Of a stretch of 64,000 nt of DNA, positions 1 to 9,241 are shown in pieces. Origin of the DNA: JASLQO01 sp002327525 (GTDB taxonomy: Bacteria > Pseudomonadota > Gammaproteobacteria > Pseudomonadales > Azotimanducaceae); the NCBI GenBank assembly GCA_030744435.1, contig JASLQO010000032.1, positions 310,001 to 374,000 on the forward strand, written 5' to 3'. The first letter of the stretch is position 1, and every line of letters starts with the position of its first letter. The position numbers and the translations under genes were made by a program. The notes under the pieces were generated by a model. That model made no database searches and was not told where the DNA came from. It saw only the letters and a program-made list of their open reading frames with translations.

Positions 1-216
1 CACCAGGATGAACAGGGCTAGAAATGCCAGCACGATGCGAAAATTACCCAGATCCGGACTAAAGGTTTCGGCAAGCAGTGGCGCATAGAAGTAAGCCGCG
101 GCCAGTGCCAGTACCCAGGAAATCAGAGAGAGCACTTCCTTGATCAACCCCCTGCTGAGCCCGATGACGGCGGAAACCAGCACTATCACGCACAAAACGA
201 TATCGAAGCTCGCCAT
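1..216 (-). CDS. cvpA: CvpA family membrane protein (partial)
   Basis: Only the first 72 codons are in the window; the gene runs off the left edge. The protein begins MASFDIVLCVIVLVSAVIGL and continues with a second hydrophobic segment (SLISWVLALAAAYFYAPLLA) and the start of a third. This is the usual opening of CvpA, an inner-membrane protein first tied to colicin V production and often placed before purF. Its ATG overlaps the stop of the SPOR gene upstream (ATGA), so the two are probably translationally coupled. The folC-SPOR-cvpA order supports the call. Confidence 0.9.
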   Translation of the reverse strand, partial: MASFDIVLCVIVLVSAVIGLSRGLIKEVLSLISWVLALAAAYFYAPLLAETFSPDLGNFRIVLAFLALFILV

Positions 217-767
217 CAGCTGCCGAAACCCATGACACGAGCCTCGATGTCATATCGTCCGGCCAATTCCTCACGCAGCGATCCGGCCTCGCCCGAATCG
301 AGTATGGGGCCCACGGCTACCCGATTGATGATCTCGTCATCACCGGGCTTGGGCTTGTGAGAGGAGACAAACGCCTCGTAGCCATCACCTCGCAGACGGT
401 CGCTAAACGCACGCGCGTTTTCGGGCGAGGAAAAGCTACCCACCTGCACTGCCCACACGCTGGTATCGTCTTCAGGTACAAACAACACGGGCTCGCCGAC
501 CCGTGTCCTTGTATTACGGTGAAAGCCCCCCTCGTCCACCGCCTCCCGCAGCGTCCGGGCTCGATCGACGAAATCGCTTTCAGGCGCGATTTCCGAAAGC
601 CGTTTCAATGGCGCGACCTCGGGAAGTGGCCGTTCGATGGGATCCAGGGTAACCGGTCTCATACCCTCACCGTCCAGGAGCATGGGCAGGAAGATAATGG
701 CGAGCGCCGTCAGAAAAACGCCGCCCGTCACACGATATCGAATCTGTTCCGAATTGCGCTCGCTCAT
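216..767 (-). CDS. SPOR-domain protein, DedD-like
   Basis: This 183-residue protein has one N-terminal membrane segment (about residues 14-31, VTGGVFLTALAIIFLPML), a linker and a C-terminal SPOR domain (about 100-180, starting VWAVQVGSFSSPENARAF). SPOR domains bind denuded septal peptidoglycan. With this topology and a place between folC and cvpA it matches DedD, an inner-membrane division protein with its SPOR domain in the periplasm. It overlaps folC by 4 bases and cvpA by 3, so it is one cistron of a long minus-strand operon. The length is close to that of other DedD proteins. Confidence 0.85.
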   Translation of the reverse strand: MSERNSEQIRYRVTGGVFLTALAIIFLPMLLDGEGMRPVTLDPIERPLPEVAPLKRLSEIAPESDFVDRARTLREAVDEGGFHRNTRTRVGEPVLFVPEDDTSVWAVQVGSFSSPENARAFSDRLRGDGYEAFVSSHKPKPGDDEIINRVAVGPILDSGEAGSLREELAGRYDIEARVMGFGS

Positions 768-2074
768 GAAATCAGTGCAAGTCTCGCGCGTTCGACCACG
801 GAGAACGATCCAAACACCAGAATAACATCGCTCTGCTCACTCAGCGAGCAGGCGGCCTCGACGGCTTGCTCGAGATCATCGCAAAGCAGTACATCGGCAA
901 GCCCTGCCCGTTGCGCGAGGTCAGCAGCGTTCAGGCCGCGAGGACCGCCCGTGGACACCAGCACCCAGTCGTCGATGAGTTCCTCCAGTACGCTGATGAC
1001 ACCACCGATGTCCTTATCGCGCAGGGCTCCATACACCGCAACGATACGCCCTCCGGCCGCCACATTCTTGTCCACCAGTTCGCTGTGCAGAAATGCCGCA
1101 CCCAGCGGGTTGTGCGCCACATCCAACAGCCAGCTACGGCCCCTCGCCGAGCGTTTTTCGAAGCGCCCCGCCATGTGCACTTCCGCCAGCGCCCCGGACA
1201 GCGTCTTGCGATCGAGTTCGACAATCTGCCCTGCCGCGGCGCTCGCAAGCGCGCAGTTCGACATGGGCAGTGCGGGCACGGGAAGATCGTCCAGGTTCTC
1301 TGCGCCGATCTGCAGCGACCAACGCTCACCGTTCACGCTATATCGGATATCGGCATCCAGCGCCTGCACGTGCGTCCGGAGTCGTGTCGCTTCACCGATG
1401 ACCGAACCTGGCAGCTCACGCCCGAGCACGACCTGCTGCCCGGGGCGCATGACGCCGGCTTTTTCGCGCCCGATACCATCCAGATCATCTCCCAGGTAGT
1501 CGACGTGGTCGATGCCGATGCTGGTGATGATGGCGATCTCCGCATCGATGATGTTGAACGCATCCAGCCGTCCTCCGAGGCCGATCTCGAGGATCGCCAC
1601 GTCCACCCATGCCCGCCTGAAACACCACAGCGTGGCCAGAGTCGCGTATTCGAAGTAAGTGAGCGTAGTTTCGCCTCGCATACGCTCTACCTCAGCGAAG
1701 GCCCGTATAATCTCCTCATCGGCGGCTTCTACCCCGTCGATGCGTATACGTTCGTTGAACTTGTGCAGATGTGGAGATAGTGCGCACCCCACCGAGCGCC
1801 CATGCGCCAGCAGTATCCGCTCGATACTCACACAGGTGCTTCCCTTGCCGTTGGTACCCGCGACGATGACGAAGGTGCAGTCACCTCTATCCAACAGGTT
1901 CATGCGCTCGGCGACGAGTCTTACCCGCTCGAGCCCCAGATCCCATGCCTTCGGGTGCGCCGCCGAGATGTAGCGCAACCAGCCACCGAGGTCGGCACCC
2001 GCTCCCGGCGACGAATCTCCCTCCCGCGGAGAATCATCCCTCGAGGCCGTAGCCAACGGTTTCTCAGCTCTCAT
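764..2074 (-). CDS. folC: Bifunctional folylpolyglutamate/dihydrofolate synthase
   Basis: A 436-residue Mur-ligase-like enzyme that adds glutamate to dihydropteroate and to folates. The ATP-binding loop GTNGKGSTC lies near residue 75, and the folate-binding part includes SPHLHKFNERIRIDG. I chose the ATG at 2074, which overlaps the end of trpA by 11 bases; a GTG at 2083 is also possible. The first 30 or so residues are polar and longer than usual before the conserved LGGWLRYI start. In many relatives accD lies directly upstream; here trpA does. The C-terminus ends normally in FGSFSVVERARLAL. Confidence 0.95.
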   Translation of the reverse strand: MRAEKPLATASRDDSPREGDSSPGAGADLGGWLRYISAAHPKAWDLGLERVRLVAERMNLLDRGDCTFVIVAGTNGKGSTCVSIERILLAHGRSVGCALSPHLHKFNERIRIDGVEAADEEIIRAFAEVERMRGETTLTYFEYATLATLWCFRRAWVDVAILEIGLGGRLDAFNIIDAEIAIITSIGIDHVDYLGDDLDGIGREKAGVMRPGQQVVLGRELPGSVIGEATRLRTHVQALDADIRYSVNGERWSLQIGAENLDDLPVPALPMSNCALASAAAGQIVELDRKTLSGALAEVHMAGRFEKRSARGRSWLLDVAHNPLGAAFLHSELVDKNVAAGGRIVAVYGALRDKDIGGVISVLEELIDDWVLVSTGGPRGLNAADLAQRAGLADVLLCDDLEQAVEAACSLSEQSDVILVFGSFSVVERARLALIS

Positions 2075-2873
2075 CCAGCGCACGCCTCAAGTCCCCGAGC
2101 ATCGTCTGCAGCCGCTCGGGAATGCGCTCCGGCTGCCCTTCCAGTTCCGCCATAGCGTTCACGATCGCACTTCCCACTACCACACCGTCAGTGTATCGCC
2201 CGATGCTGCGCGCGGTGTCCGCATCCTTGATTCCAAAACCCGCCAGCACGGGCAGATCGGTCACGCCACGAATGCGCGCCACGTTGTCCCGCACCGAATC
2301 CACCTCGATGTGGCCCGCCCCGGTCGTGCCTTTGAGCGAAACGTAGTAGAGAAACCCGTTGGCCAATTCCGCGATGCTTGCAAGCCGCTCATCGGTGGAT
2401 GTAGGCGTAGCCAGAAAGACGATGTCGGCGCACCCCCGCAGATGTTCGGTCAGTGCGGCTGATTCCTCCGGAGGCAGGTTGACCATGATCAGGCCATCGA
2501 CGCCAGCGTCGATGATGCGCGCTGCAAAGACTTCAGATCCCATGCGCTCGACGGTATTGAGATAACCCATCAGGATGATGGGCGTCGCGTCGTCGAACTC
2601 ACGAAACGTGCGTACCTGGGCAAGCACGTCTTCGAAGCGCACGCCGTTGGCCAGAGATCGTTCCGCCGCGGCCTGAATGATGGGCCCATCCGCTTCGGGA
2701 TCGCTGAAAGGAATACCGAGTTCGACAAGATCGGCGCCACCGCGCACCAGCGCCCGCATCGCCGGCACGGTCTGCTCGAGGGTGGGATCGCCGGTCATGA
2801 TGTACGCAACCAGTGCTTTGCGCCCGGCCCCGCGAAGCTCTGTCATGCGCCGTTCTAATCGGGTGCTCGTCAC
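2064..2873 (-). CDS. trpA: Tryptophan synthase alpha subunit
   Basis: This 269-residue TIM-barrel subunit cleaves indole-3-glycerol phosphate to indole, which is channelled to TrpB. The signature VELGIPFSDPEADGP is intact, with the catalytic Glu at residue 51 and Asp at 62. The gene starts with GTG and shares GTGA with the trpB stop, so the two subunits are translationally coupled. Length is standard. It is part of trpF-trpB-trpA, fused here with the truA and folC neighbourhoods. Confidence 0.97.
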   Translation of the reverse strand: MTSTRLERRMTELRGAGRKALVAYIMTGDPTLEQTVPAMRALVRGGADLVELGIPFSDPEADGPIIQAAAERSLANGVRFEDVLAQVRTFREFDDATPIILMGYLNTVERMGSEVFAARIIDAGVDGLIMVNLPPEESAALTEHLRGCADIVFLATPTSTDERLASIAELANGFLYYVSLKGTTGAGHIEVDSVRDNVARIRGVTDLPVLAGFGIKDADTARSIGRYTDGVVVGSAIVNAMAELEGQPERIPERLQTMLGDLRRALDES

Positions 2874-4093
2874 AGCTCTATGCCGTCGATTCCGGCCACC
2901 GTGTGTATGTCCTTATCACCCCGTCCGGACAGATTGACGATAACGATATCGTCGCTGCGCATCGAGGCGGCATGTCGTGCCACCCAGGCGATGGCATGGC
3001 TCGATTCGAGCGCGGGCAAGATACCTTCCGTGCGATTGAGCAGCCGGAAACCTTCCATCGCCTCGTCGTCGGTAACCGCCGTGTACTCGGCACGCCCGAT
3101 GTCTTTCAGATAGCTGTGCTCAGGACCCACTCCCGGGTAATCAAGGCCTGCAGAGATCGAGTGTGTGGCGAGTACCTGTCCGTCTTCATCCGACATCAGG
3201 TAGGTGCGATTTCCGTGCAGCACGCCGACCCGGCCCTCGTTGAGCGGAGCAGCATGCCGACCAGTGTCGAGTCCCAGGCCCGCTGCTTCCACCCCAACCA
3301 TGCGCACATCCACGTCATCGATGAACGGATGAAACAGCCCTATTGCGTTGGAGCCACCGCCCACGCACGCCACCAGAACGTCGGGTAGACGTCCGGCATA
3401 TTGTAGGCACTGGCTACGCGCCTCCTGGCCGATGACGGATTGAAAATCACGCACCATCACGGGGTACGGGTGGGGTCCGGCCACGGTACCGATGATGTAA
3501 TGCGTATCGTCCACATGAGTCACCCAATCACGCAGTGCCTCGTTCATGGCGTCTTTGAGTGTGCGCGACCCGGACCTGACCGATCGTACTTCAGCGCCGA
3601 GCAGTTTCATCCGGTACACGTTTAACGCCTGACGCCGAATGTCTTCCTCGCCCATGTAGACGACACACTCAAGATCGAGGCGCGCAGCCACGGTGGCGGT
3701 CGCCACGCCGTGCTGTCCGGCTCCGGTCTCGGCGATGACCCGTGGCTTGCCCATGCGTTTGGCCAGCAGCGCCTGGCCGATGGTGTTGTTCACCTTGTGT
3801 GCACCAGTGTGATTCAGGTCTTCACGCTTGAGATACACCTGCGCCCCGCCCAGGTGCTTGCTCAGGCGTTCCGCGAAGTAGAGCGGGGACGGCCGTCCGA
3901 CATAGCGAGCGAGATCCTCCGCAAATTCATCCTGAAACACCGGATCCAACTTCACGCTCTCATAGAGTGCGGAAAGATCATCGAGCGCATGCACCAGCGT
4001 CTCGGCGACAAACCGTCCCCCGTGTGTACCGAAGTGGCCGTCATCAGACGGCTGCGCGTAGTTGCTACCCGAGTCCGACACCACGCACCTCAT
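2870..4093 (-). CDS. trpB: Tryptophan synthase beta subunit
   Basis: PLP enzyme that condenses indole with serine to give tryptophan. The PLP lysine sits in HTGAHKVNNTIGQAL and the phosphate-binding loop is GGGSNAIGLFHPF. The open frame reaches back to 4150, but those codons only add a basic stretch unlike TrpB. The ATG at 4093 gives MRCVVSDSGSNYAQPSDDGHF, and two GTG codons at 4084 and 4081, preceded by GAGG, are also possible starts. It overlaps the trpF end by roughly 17 to 29 bases depending on the start. About 407 residues, normal for the family. Confidence 0.96.
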   Translation of the reverse strand: MRCVVSDSGSNYAQPSDDGHFGTHGGRFVAETLVHALDDLSALYESVKLDPVFQDEFAEDLARYVGRPSPLYFAERLSKHLGGAQVYLKREDLNHTGAHKVNNTIGQALLAKRMGKPRVIAETGAGQHGVATATVAARLDLECVVYMGEEDIRRQALNVYRMKLLGAEVRSVRSGSRTLKDAMNEALRDWVTHVDDTHYIIGTVAGPHPYPVMVRDFQSVIGQEARSQCLQYAGRLPDVLVACVGGGSNAIGLFHPFIDDVDVRMVGVEAAGLGLDTGRHAAPLNEGRVGVLHGNRTYLMSDEDGQVLATHSISAGLDYPGVGPEHSYLKDIGRAEYTAVTDDEAMEGFRLLNRTEGILPALESSHAIAWVARHAASMRSDDIVIVNLSGRGDKDIHTVAGIDGIEL

Positions 4094-4703
4094 CGACAAA
4101 CCGTTGCATACGCTCACACTCCTTCTCGCCCGCTCGCGCGCCCTCAACACCGCCGCTCACGTCCACACCAGAGGGCTGCGTGGCGACGATGGCACGGCCC
4201 ACGTTATCGGGCGTCAACCCACCGGCGAGCCAGAACGTTGCGTCGATCTCGTCGGCATCTCGCGGCCACAGACCCCAGTCGAACGTGATACCAGTACCAC
4301 CCCGCGCGTTTGGATGGTATGCATCCAAAAGAAATCCTTCAGCCGACGGAAAGCGGCTCACCAGCTCGCAAACACTGACAGCCGAGCGTATCCGCAGGGC
4401 TTTGAGGTACGGCAGTCCGAAGCTCGCACAATAGTCATCCTCTTCTTCACCGTGAAACTGCAGCGCATCGAGCGATACCTCCGCCGCCACCGCCCGTACA
4501 CCGTCCGCGGGCTCATTGACGAACACACCAATCTTCCTGATACCGGAGCCGGCTCGCGCGGCGAGTTCCGCCGCACGCGCGACACCCACGTTGCGTGCAC
4601 TGGCGTGGTAGAAGTTCAGCCCCATGGCGTCCACGCCGAGCCGCAACAGCGCATCGACGTCCTCGCCGCGGGTGATTCCACAAATCTTGATCTGCACAGC
4701 CAT
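4065..4703 (-). CDS. trpF: Phosphoribosylanthranilate isomerase
   Basis: A 212-residue (beta/alpha)8 enzyme catalysing the Amadori rearrangement of phosphoribosylanthranilate in tryptophan synthesis. It opens with VQIKICGITRGEDV, carrying the catalytic Cys of the KICG motif, and has the phosphate-binding end WLAGGLTPDNV and the Asp of PSGVDVSGGVE. It lies 38 bases downstream of truA and overlaps trpB, as in many gammaproteobacterial truA-trpF-trpB strings. Nothing is unusual. Confidence 0.97.
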   Translation of the reverse strand: MAVQIKICGITRGEDVDALLRLGVDAMGLNFYHASARNVGVARAAELAARAGSGIRKIGVFVNEPADGVRAVAAEVSLDALQFHGEEEDDYCASFGLPYLKALRIRSAVSVCELVSRFPSAEGFLLDAYHPNARGGTGITFDWGLWPRDADEIDATFWLAGGLTPDNVGRAIVATQPSGVDVSGGVEGARAGEKECERMQRFVDEVRGVGLG

Positions 4704-4741
4704 GAAGGCGGCGTAGTCTACCCAAACCCGAACGCCCTGTC

Positions 4742-5527
4742 TCAGCGTTCCAGGGCGGCCAGCGGGGGCGGGAGATGCGGCTGTGGAAAGTCCATCCCGG
4801 GATAGGTCACACCCGTCAGGTAGAGTCCCTGTGAGGGCGCCGTGGGGCCCGCGACCCGCCGGTCTCGCGCACGCAGTAACTCGCCGACCCAGCCCTCGTG
4901 TCGCTCACCACTTCCCACGAGCGCCAGCGCACCCGCCATGTTGCGGACCATGTGCAACACAAAGGCGTTGGCCTCCACCTCGAGCACTGCAAAGGGCCCC
5001 TGCCGATGGACTCGCAAGTAATTCACCCGTCGCTGGGCGGATGCCGACTGGCATCCCGCCGCACGGAAACTACTGAAGTCCTGTTCTCCAACCAGAGCCT
5101 GGGCGGCCCGGTGCATGGCGTCCGCATCGAGATGAGAAGATGGTGTGGCGAGCCCATTCAGGAGGGGCGATGCATCGTTTCTCATGAGATAGAGGTAGGT
5201 ATAGCGACGCGCGACAGCCGAATAACGGGCGTGAAAGTCATCCGCGACCTCTCTCGCCCACAACACCTTGACCTCGCGGCTTGTATGCGAATTGGTTCCA
5301 AGACGCCAAGCCTTCATCGGTCGTTTCGATGACGTTTCGAAACTCGCGACCTGCGCGGTTGCGTGTACACCCCTGTCAGTCCTGCCAGCGGCCACCACGC
5401 TCACAGGATGATCGGCCACCCGGGACAAAGCCCGCTCAACATCTGACTGCACCGAGGGAACGTCAACCTGACGCTGCCAGCCGTGAAACGCACCACCATG
5501 GTATTCGAGCCCCAGAGCTACCCGCAT
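4742..5527 (-). CDS. truA: tRNA pseudouridine(38-40) synthase
   Basis: This 261-residue enzyme makes pseudouridine in the anticodon stem of many tRNAs. The catalytic Asp is residue 51 in the motif AAGRTDRGVHATAQV, and the N-terminus (LEYHGGAFHGWQRQ) is the usual TruA start. It lies between fimV upstream and trpF downstream, the order known from Pseudomonas and relatives. The C-terminal MVRNMAGALALVGSG motif is intact. Confidence 0.96.
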   Translation of the reverse strand: MRVALGLEYHGGAFHGWQRQVDVPSVQSDVERALSRVADHPVSVVAAGRTDRGVHATAQVASFETSSKRPMKAWRLGTNSHTSREVKVLWAREVADDFHARYSAVARRYTYLYLMRNDASPLLNGLATPSSHLDADAMHRAAQALVGEQDFSSFRAAGCQSASAQRRVNYLRVHRQGPFAVLEVEANAFVLHMVRNMAGALALVGSGERHEGWVGELLRARDRRVAGPTAPSQGLYLTGVTYPGMDFPQPHLPPPLAALER

Positions 5528-5593
5528 GACGAGCGCGGAAAAACCCGAAGCGTGTTCAATCCGCCGAGTAGCGGTGCTACCCGGGAAGCCTGA

Positions 5594-7900
5594 TCAGTCG
5601 GATATGCCGTCGAGCAGGTCCCTCGCAGCACTCTGCTGTTGGTCATTGCCCTCACCTAATACCTCGGCCAGGATCTCGCGTGCGCCCTCACTGTCGTTCA
5701 TGTCGATATAGGCGCGTGCCAGATCGAGCTTGGTGGCGGCGCTGTCTTTAGCATCGTCGAAGCTGAAATCCTGGTCGCCGTCGTCGAAGTCGAGCCACGG
5801 GCCCACACTGCGTTCTTCCGTTTCTTCTTGGGTTCCGGCCACGTCCGAGAGGTCTTCGCCGAAGTCGCCCAGTTCCAACTCGAAGTCAAACTCGTCATCC
5901 GCATCTGCCGCTTGCCCCGATACATCCAGCATATCGGCGGGTTCGTCTTCGACGTCATGCTCTTCAAACGGCTGCGGCTGCCCGCCGGTGTCCTGTGACG
6001 CGAGTACCAGCTCGTTGATCGGTGTCACTGTCGCGCCCTGCTGAACGGAAGCGGTTTCAGGGTCGTCGGTAACCTCATTCGATTGCGTTTCGCTGTCTCC
6101 AAAGCGGCCTTCCAGTTCCCGCGCCGAGAACAGCACTTCTTCCTCGTCACAGCGGGCCACCAGCTCGGCCATCTGGGCATCAAAGGCATCCCGGTCCTGT
6201 GTGTCAATGAACGTTTCGAGCAGCTTCAGCCTCACGTCGTAGCGCTCGGGATCCTCGGCGAGCACCCCATTCAACAGGTTCACCGCCTGTGCATAGCGTC
6301 CATAGGCGATGTAGATATCCGCTTCTCCGGTGACATTGCCCGTCTCCGAACGGGTTTCGTTTTCCGGCTCAGCGGAGAACGAATGGAGTTCTTCCTCGTC
6401 TTCGTCCACGTCCAGCGGTAGGACGACGGTCGGTTCCGGATCGTCCTCTTCTTCCTGGGCCAGCGCCGGCGTGTCCGCATCGTCGTCTATCACCGGCATG
6501 ACGGCGGCTTCCGGGAGGTAGCCTTCGTCAGGCTCACGCCGACGGGACTTGAACAGCACGACGACCAGAATCAACACCAAAGTAACCAGCAACGCACCCA
6601 GCGTGTACGGGGACGACCACCAAGGTTCTCCCTGCGCTGGCGCACTTTGGTTTTGATTCTGCTGCATTTCCTCGAGCTGATCGCGTGTCTCGGCCAGCTG
6701 TTCCTGCAGCTCGGCGATTTGCCGGTCGCGCAACTCCAGCTGCCGGTCCTTCACTTCGATCTGTCGCATCGAGAGTTCCTGTTCGCGCGCAGCCTCGACT
6801 TCCACCTCGTCCACGCGCCTTTGCAACCGACCGAGCCCCTCCAGTGCGTCGGCGAGGTTCGCTTGCGTGTCAGCGCTGACTTCGCTGCCGCGCGCACTGT
6901 CGCCCTCACCCGCGACGATGCGCAACTGGCCTTCAGCCTCCTCCTGTTGCTGCTCGCGCTGCGGCGCGGGCGTCGCATCCACCTGGCTTCTTAGCACCGC
7001 ATCTTCGCTTTCGTCGAGGCCCGAGGGTGTCTCGACGATACGCTGTGGTGGTTCGCGGGTCACACCCGCGCGCCAGTCCTCCGATTGCTGATGCACTTCG
7101 TTCGCTGCAGCTTGCGCCGTGAGCAGACGCGCTTCCTCGGCATCGGCCAGCCGTAACACATAGCCCGCCTTCAGCAAGTTGATGTTGTTGCGGATGAAGG
7201 CTCTCGGGTTCTTACGCTGTAGTGCGAGCATGTTCTGCTTCACCGTGATGTCTTTTGCCGGCAGAGTATCGATTGCGATCTTCCACAAGGTGTCGTTGCG
7301 ACCCGTCATCCGGTATTCGTCTTCACCCACCGGCATCGGCTCGCGTTGAGTCGCACGGGCGAGATCCACACGTGTACCGGAACTTTGCTCGGTCACACGC
7401 TCAGGAGCCGGTTCCGCCGGTCGCTCCACGGTTCCGGCGGTCACGGGAGCCGGTTCCGGCGCAGGTGGCGTGACCGGCGCGGCAACAGTTTCGCCATAGG
7501 TTGGCGGGTCAAGCAGCAGTGTGTATTCGCGCAGTAACCGTCCACTCGGCCAGTACACTTCCACGATGAAGTTCAGATAGGGTTCCGAAATGGGTTGCGA
7601 ACTCGTCACCTTGATGATTTTGCCGCGCGCTCCTTCAGCCACTTCGAACCTCAGGTCGGTGAGGTAGAAAAAACGTTCCACTCCAACCCGTTCGAAGTCT
7701 TCACGCGACGCAAGCGAGACCAGAATCTCGGTAGGCTGCAGTGTGCCTGCATCGAGCAGCTCGATCTCCGCGACCAGGCGTTCATTGAGCGCCGAATCGA
7801 GTTCGATTTCACCCAAGCCCAGGGCCCAGCTCTGACCGGCGACCGCGACAGCGGCAGCCAGCAGGCAGGCGCGAACCCGGCTCAGCATGGTGTTGCGCAT
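5594..7900 (-). CDS. fimV: FimV/TspA-like cell-pole hub protein
   Basis: The start at 7900 is favoured by AGAGAGG seven bases upstream and by the signal peptide it exposes (MLSRVRACLLAAAVAVAGQSWA). The 768-residue product has the FimV N-terminal domain (LGEIELDSALNERLVAEIEL), a LysM-like segment (NDTLWKIAIDTLPA), a coiled coil rich in Glu and Gln, one membrane span (LGALLVTLVLILVVVLF), a long acidic cytoplasmic region and a C-terminal TPR-like FimV domain ending in LDGISD. FimV organises polar type IV pili and chemosensory signalling. Position between asd and truA is the classic one. Confidence 0.92.
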   Translation of the reverse strand: MRNTMLSRVRACLLAAAVAVAGQSWALGLGEIELDSALNERLVAEIELLDAGTLQPTEILVSLASREDFERVGVERFFYLTDLRFEVAEGARGKIIKVTSSQPISEPYLNFIVEVYWPSGRLLREYTLLLDPPTYGETVAAPVTPPAPEPAPVTAGTVERPAEPAPERVTEQSSGTRVDLARATQREPMPVGEDEYRMTGRNDTLWKIAIDTLPAKDITVKQNMLALQRKNPRAFIRNNINLLKAGYVLRLADAEEARLLTAQAAANEVHQQSEDWRAGVTREPPQRIVETPSGLDESEDAVLRSQVDATPAPQREQQQEEAEGQLRIVAGEGDSARGSEVSADTQANLADALEGLGRLQRRVDEVEVEAAREQELSMRQIEVKDRQLELRDRQIAELQEQLAETRDQLEEMQQNQNQSAPAQGEPWWSSPYTLGALLVTLVLILVVVLFKSRRREPDEGYLPEAAVMPVIDDDADTPALAQEEEDDPEPTVVLPLDVDEDEEELHSFSAEPENETRSETGNVTGEADIYIAYGRYAQAVNLLNGVLAEDPERYDVRLKLLETFIDTQDRDAFDAQMAELVARCDEEEVLFSARELEGRFGDSETQSNEVTDDPETASVQQGATVTPINELVLASQDTGGQPQPFEEHDVEDEPADMLDVSGQAADADDEFDFELELGDFGEDLSDVAGTQEETEERSVGPWLDFDDGDQDFSFDDAKDSAATKLDLARAYIDMNDSEGAREILAEVLGEGNDQQQSAARDLLDGISD

Positions 7901-8227
7901 AGATGAGCCTCTCTTTGTCGAAAAAATAGGTAACCGCAACCCCGAACGGATCGATTTCAGCCTTGGCAGATTTTGCGTATTCATGCCGTCCTGTGCACGA
8001 TTATCACCTTTGTTGCCTAGTCCTTGGCTGGTCTCTCACAAATTCCCGACCAGCCCGTGCTGATCCCGGATCGTTTCTGACCGGCTCACTCCAGTTCTAT
8101 GGCCACAAGCACCATCCAACTGGCGAACATAGCCTAGAAAGGTTGCCTACAGTTTGCAGTAAGTCGCAATGATGACAGTAAATTCTGGCGGGTAAAAGCC
8201 ACCACGGCACATTAGACCCTGATCATG
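7901..8227. other. asd-fimV intergenic region
   Basis: These 327 bases separate asd from fimV, both on the minus strand, and hold no convincing gene. A frame open into fimV from 7984 lacks a good ribosome site. On the minus strand there is a TGATAAT sequence near 8000, a possible -10 element for fimV, but I see no good -35 partner. No strong hairpin followed by a T-run was found after asd. Confidence 0.4.
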
Positions 8228-9241
8228 TCAGCCGAGCAGCAGTTCCGCGATCTGCACACTGTTAAGAGCAGCCCCCTTGCGTACATTGTCGGAGACCACC
8301 CACATGTTCACACCCCTCGGATGGGAGATGTCGGCACGGATACGCCCCACGTACACGGAATCACTGCCGGCACCCTCGGCGACCGCCGTGGGATAGCCAT
8401 TTGCCTCATGCCGGTCGATTACCGTCACGCCCTGGGCTTGCTCGAGCAGGGCCCGTACGTCGGCAGGTTCGATGGCTGTGCGCGTCTCGATGTGCACGGC
8501 TTCGGAGTGACCATAGAAAACCGGAATACGCACGCAGGTCGAGTTTACCCGAATCGAGTCATCCTCCAGAATCTTGCGCGTCTCCCACACCATCTTCATT
8601 TCTTCACGCGTGTAGCCGTTGTCCTGAAAGGAATCGATATGCGGAATCGCATTGAAGGCAATCTGCTGCGGCATCACCGAACTCTCCACCGGCTTGGCGT
8701 TCAGCAGGTTGGCCGTCTGCCCCGCCAGTTCGCGTACCCCACCGGCACCGGCACCCGAAACCGCCTGGTAGGTGCACACATTGATACGCTCGATGCCAAC
8801 GGCGTCATGAATGGGCTTGAGCGCCACCACCATCTGAATGGTGGAGCAGTTCGGATTAGCAATGATGTTGCGCTTTTTATGCTCGTCGATGCATTGCGGA
8901 TTGACCTCCGGCACGATTAGCGGCACGTCGTCGTCGTAGCGAAACTCGGAGGTGTTGTCGATAACCACACAGCCAGCCTTCGCGGCGCGCGGAGCGAATT
9001 GTGCCGACAGGCTGCCACCGGCCGAAAAGAGACCGATGTCCGCGAGACTGAAATCGAATTCATCAAGGCGCTGCACTTTCACCGCGGAGCCACGAAACTG
9101 CAGCCGCTTCCCCTCGGAACGCTCACTCGCCAGCAGATACAGATTGGCGACCGGGAATTCCCGCTGTTGAAGGATCTCGATAAGCGTTTCGCCTACCGCC
9201 CCCGTCGCGCCGGCGATCGCCACGTTGACCTTGTCCGTCAT
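8228..9241 (-). CDS. asd: Aspartate-semialdehyde dehydrogenase
   Basis: A 337-residue enzyme reducing aspartyl phosphate to the semialdehyde that feeds lysine, threonine, methionine and diaminopimelate. The NADP fold starts VAIAGATGAVGETL and the active-site Cys is residue 132 in NPNCSTIQMVVAL. The ATG overlaps the leuB stop (ATGA). It belongs to the leuCDB-asd-fimV order common in Pseudomonas-like bacteria. Sequence type matches the shorter Asd branch (about 335-340 residues). Confidence 0.97.
   Translation of the reverse strand: MTDKVNVAIAGATGAVGETLIEILQQREFPVANLYLLASERSEGKRLQFRGSAVKVQRLDEFDFSLADIGLFSAGGSLSAQFAPRAAKAGCVVIDNTSEFRYDDDVPLIVPEVNPQCIDEHKKRNIIANPNCSTIQMVVALKPIHDAVGIERINVCTYQAVSGAGAGGVRELAGQTANLLNAKPVESSVMPQQIAFNAIPHIDSFQDNGYTREEMKMVWETRKILEDDSIRVNSTCVRIPVFYGHSEAVHIETRTAIEPADVRALLEQAQGVTVIDRHEANGYPTAVAEGAGSDSVYVGRIRADISHPRGVNMWVVSDNVRKGAALNSVQIAELLLG

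Noticed and set aside
357..1780. Long plus-strand open frames opposite SPOR protein and folC
   Set aside because: They are antisense to well-recognised genes, have Arg/Ser/Pro-rich composition and match no family.
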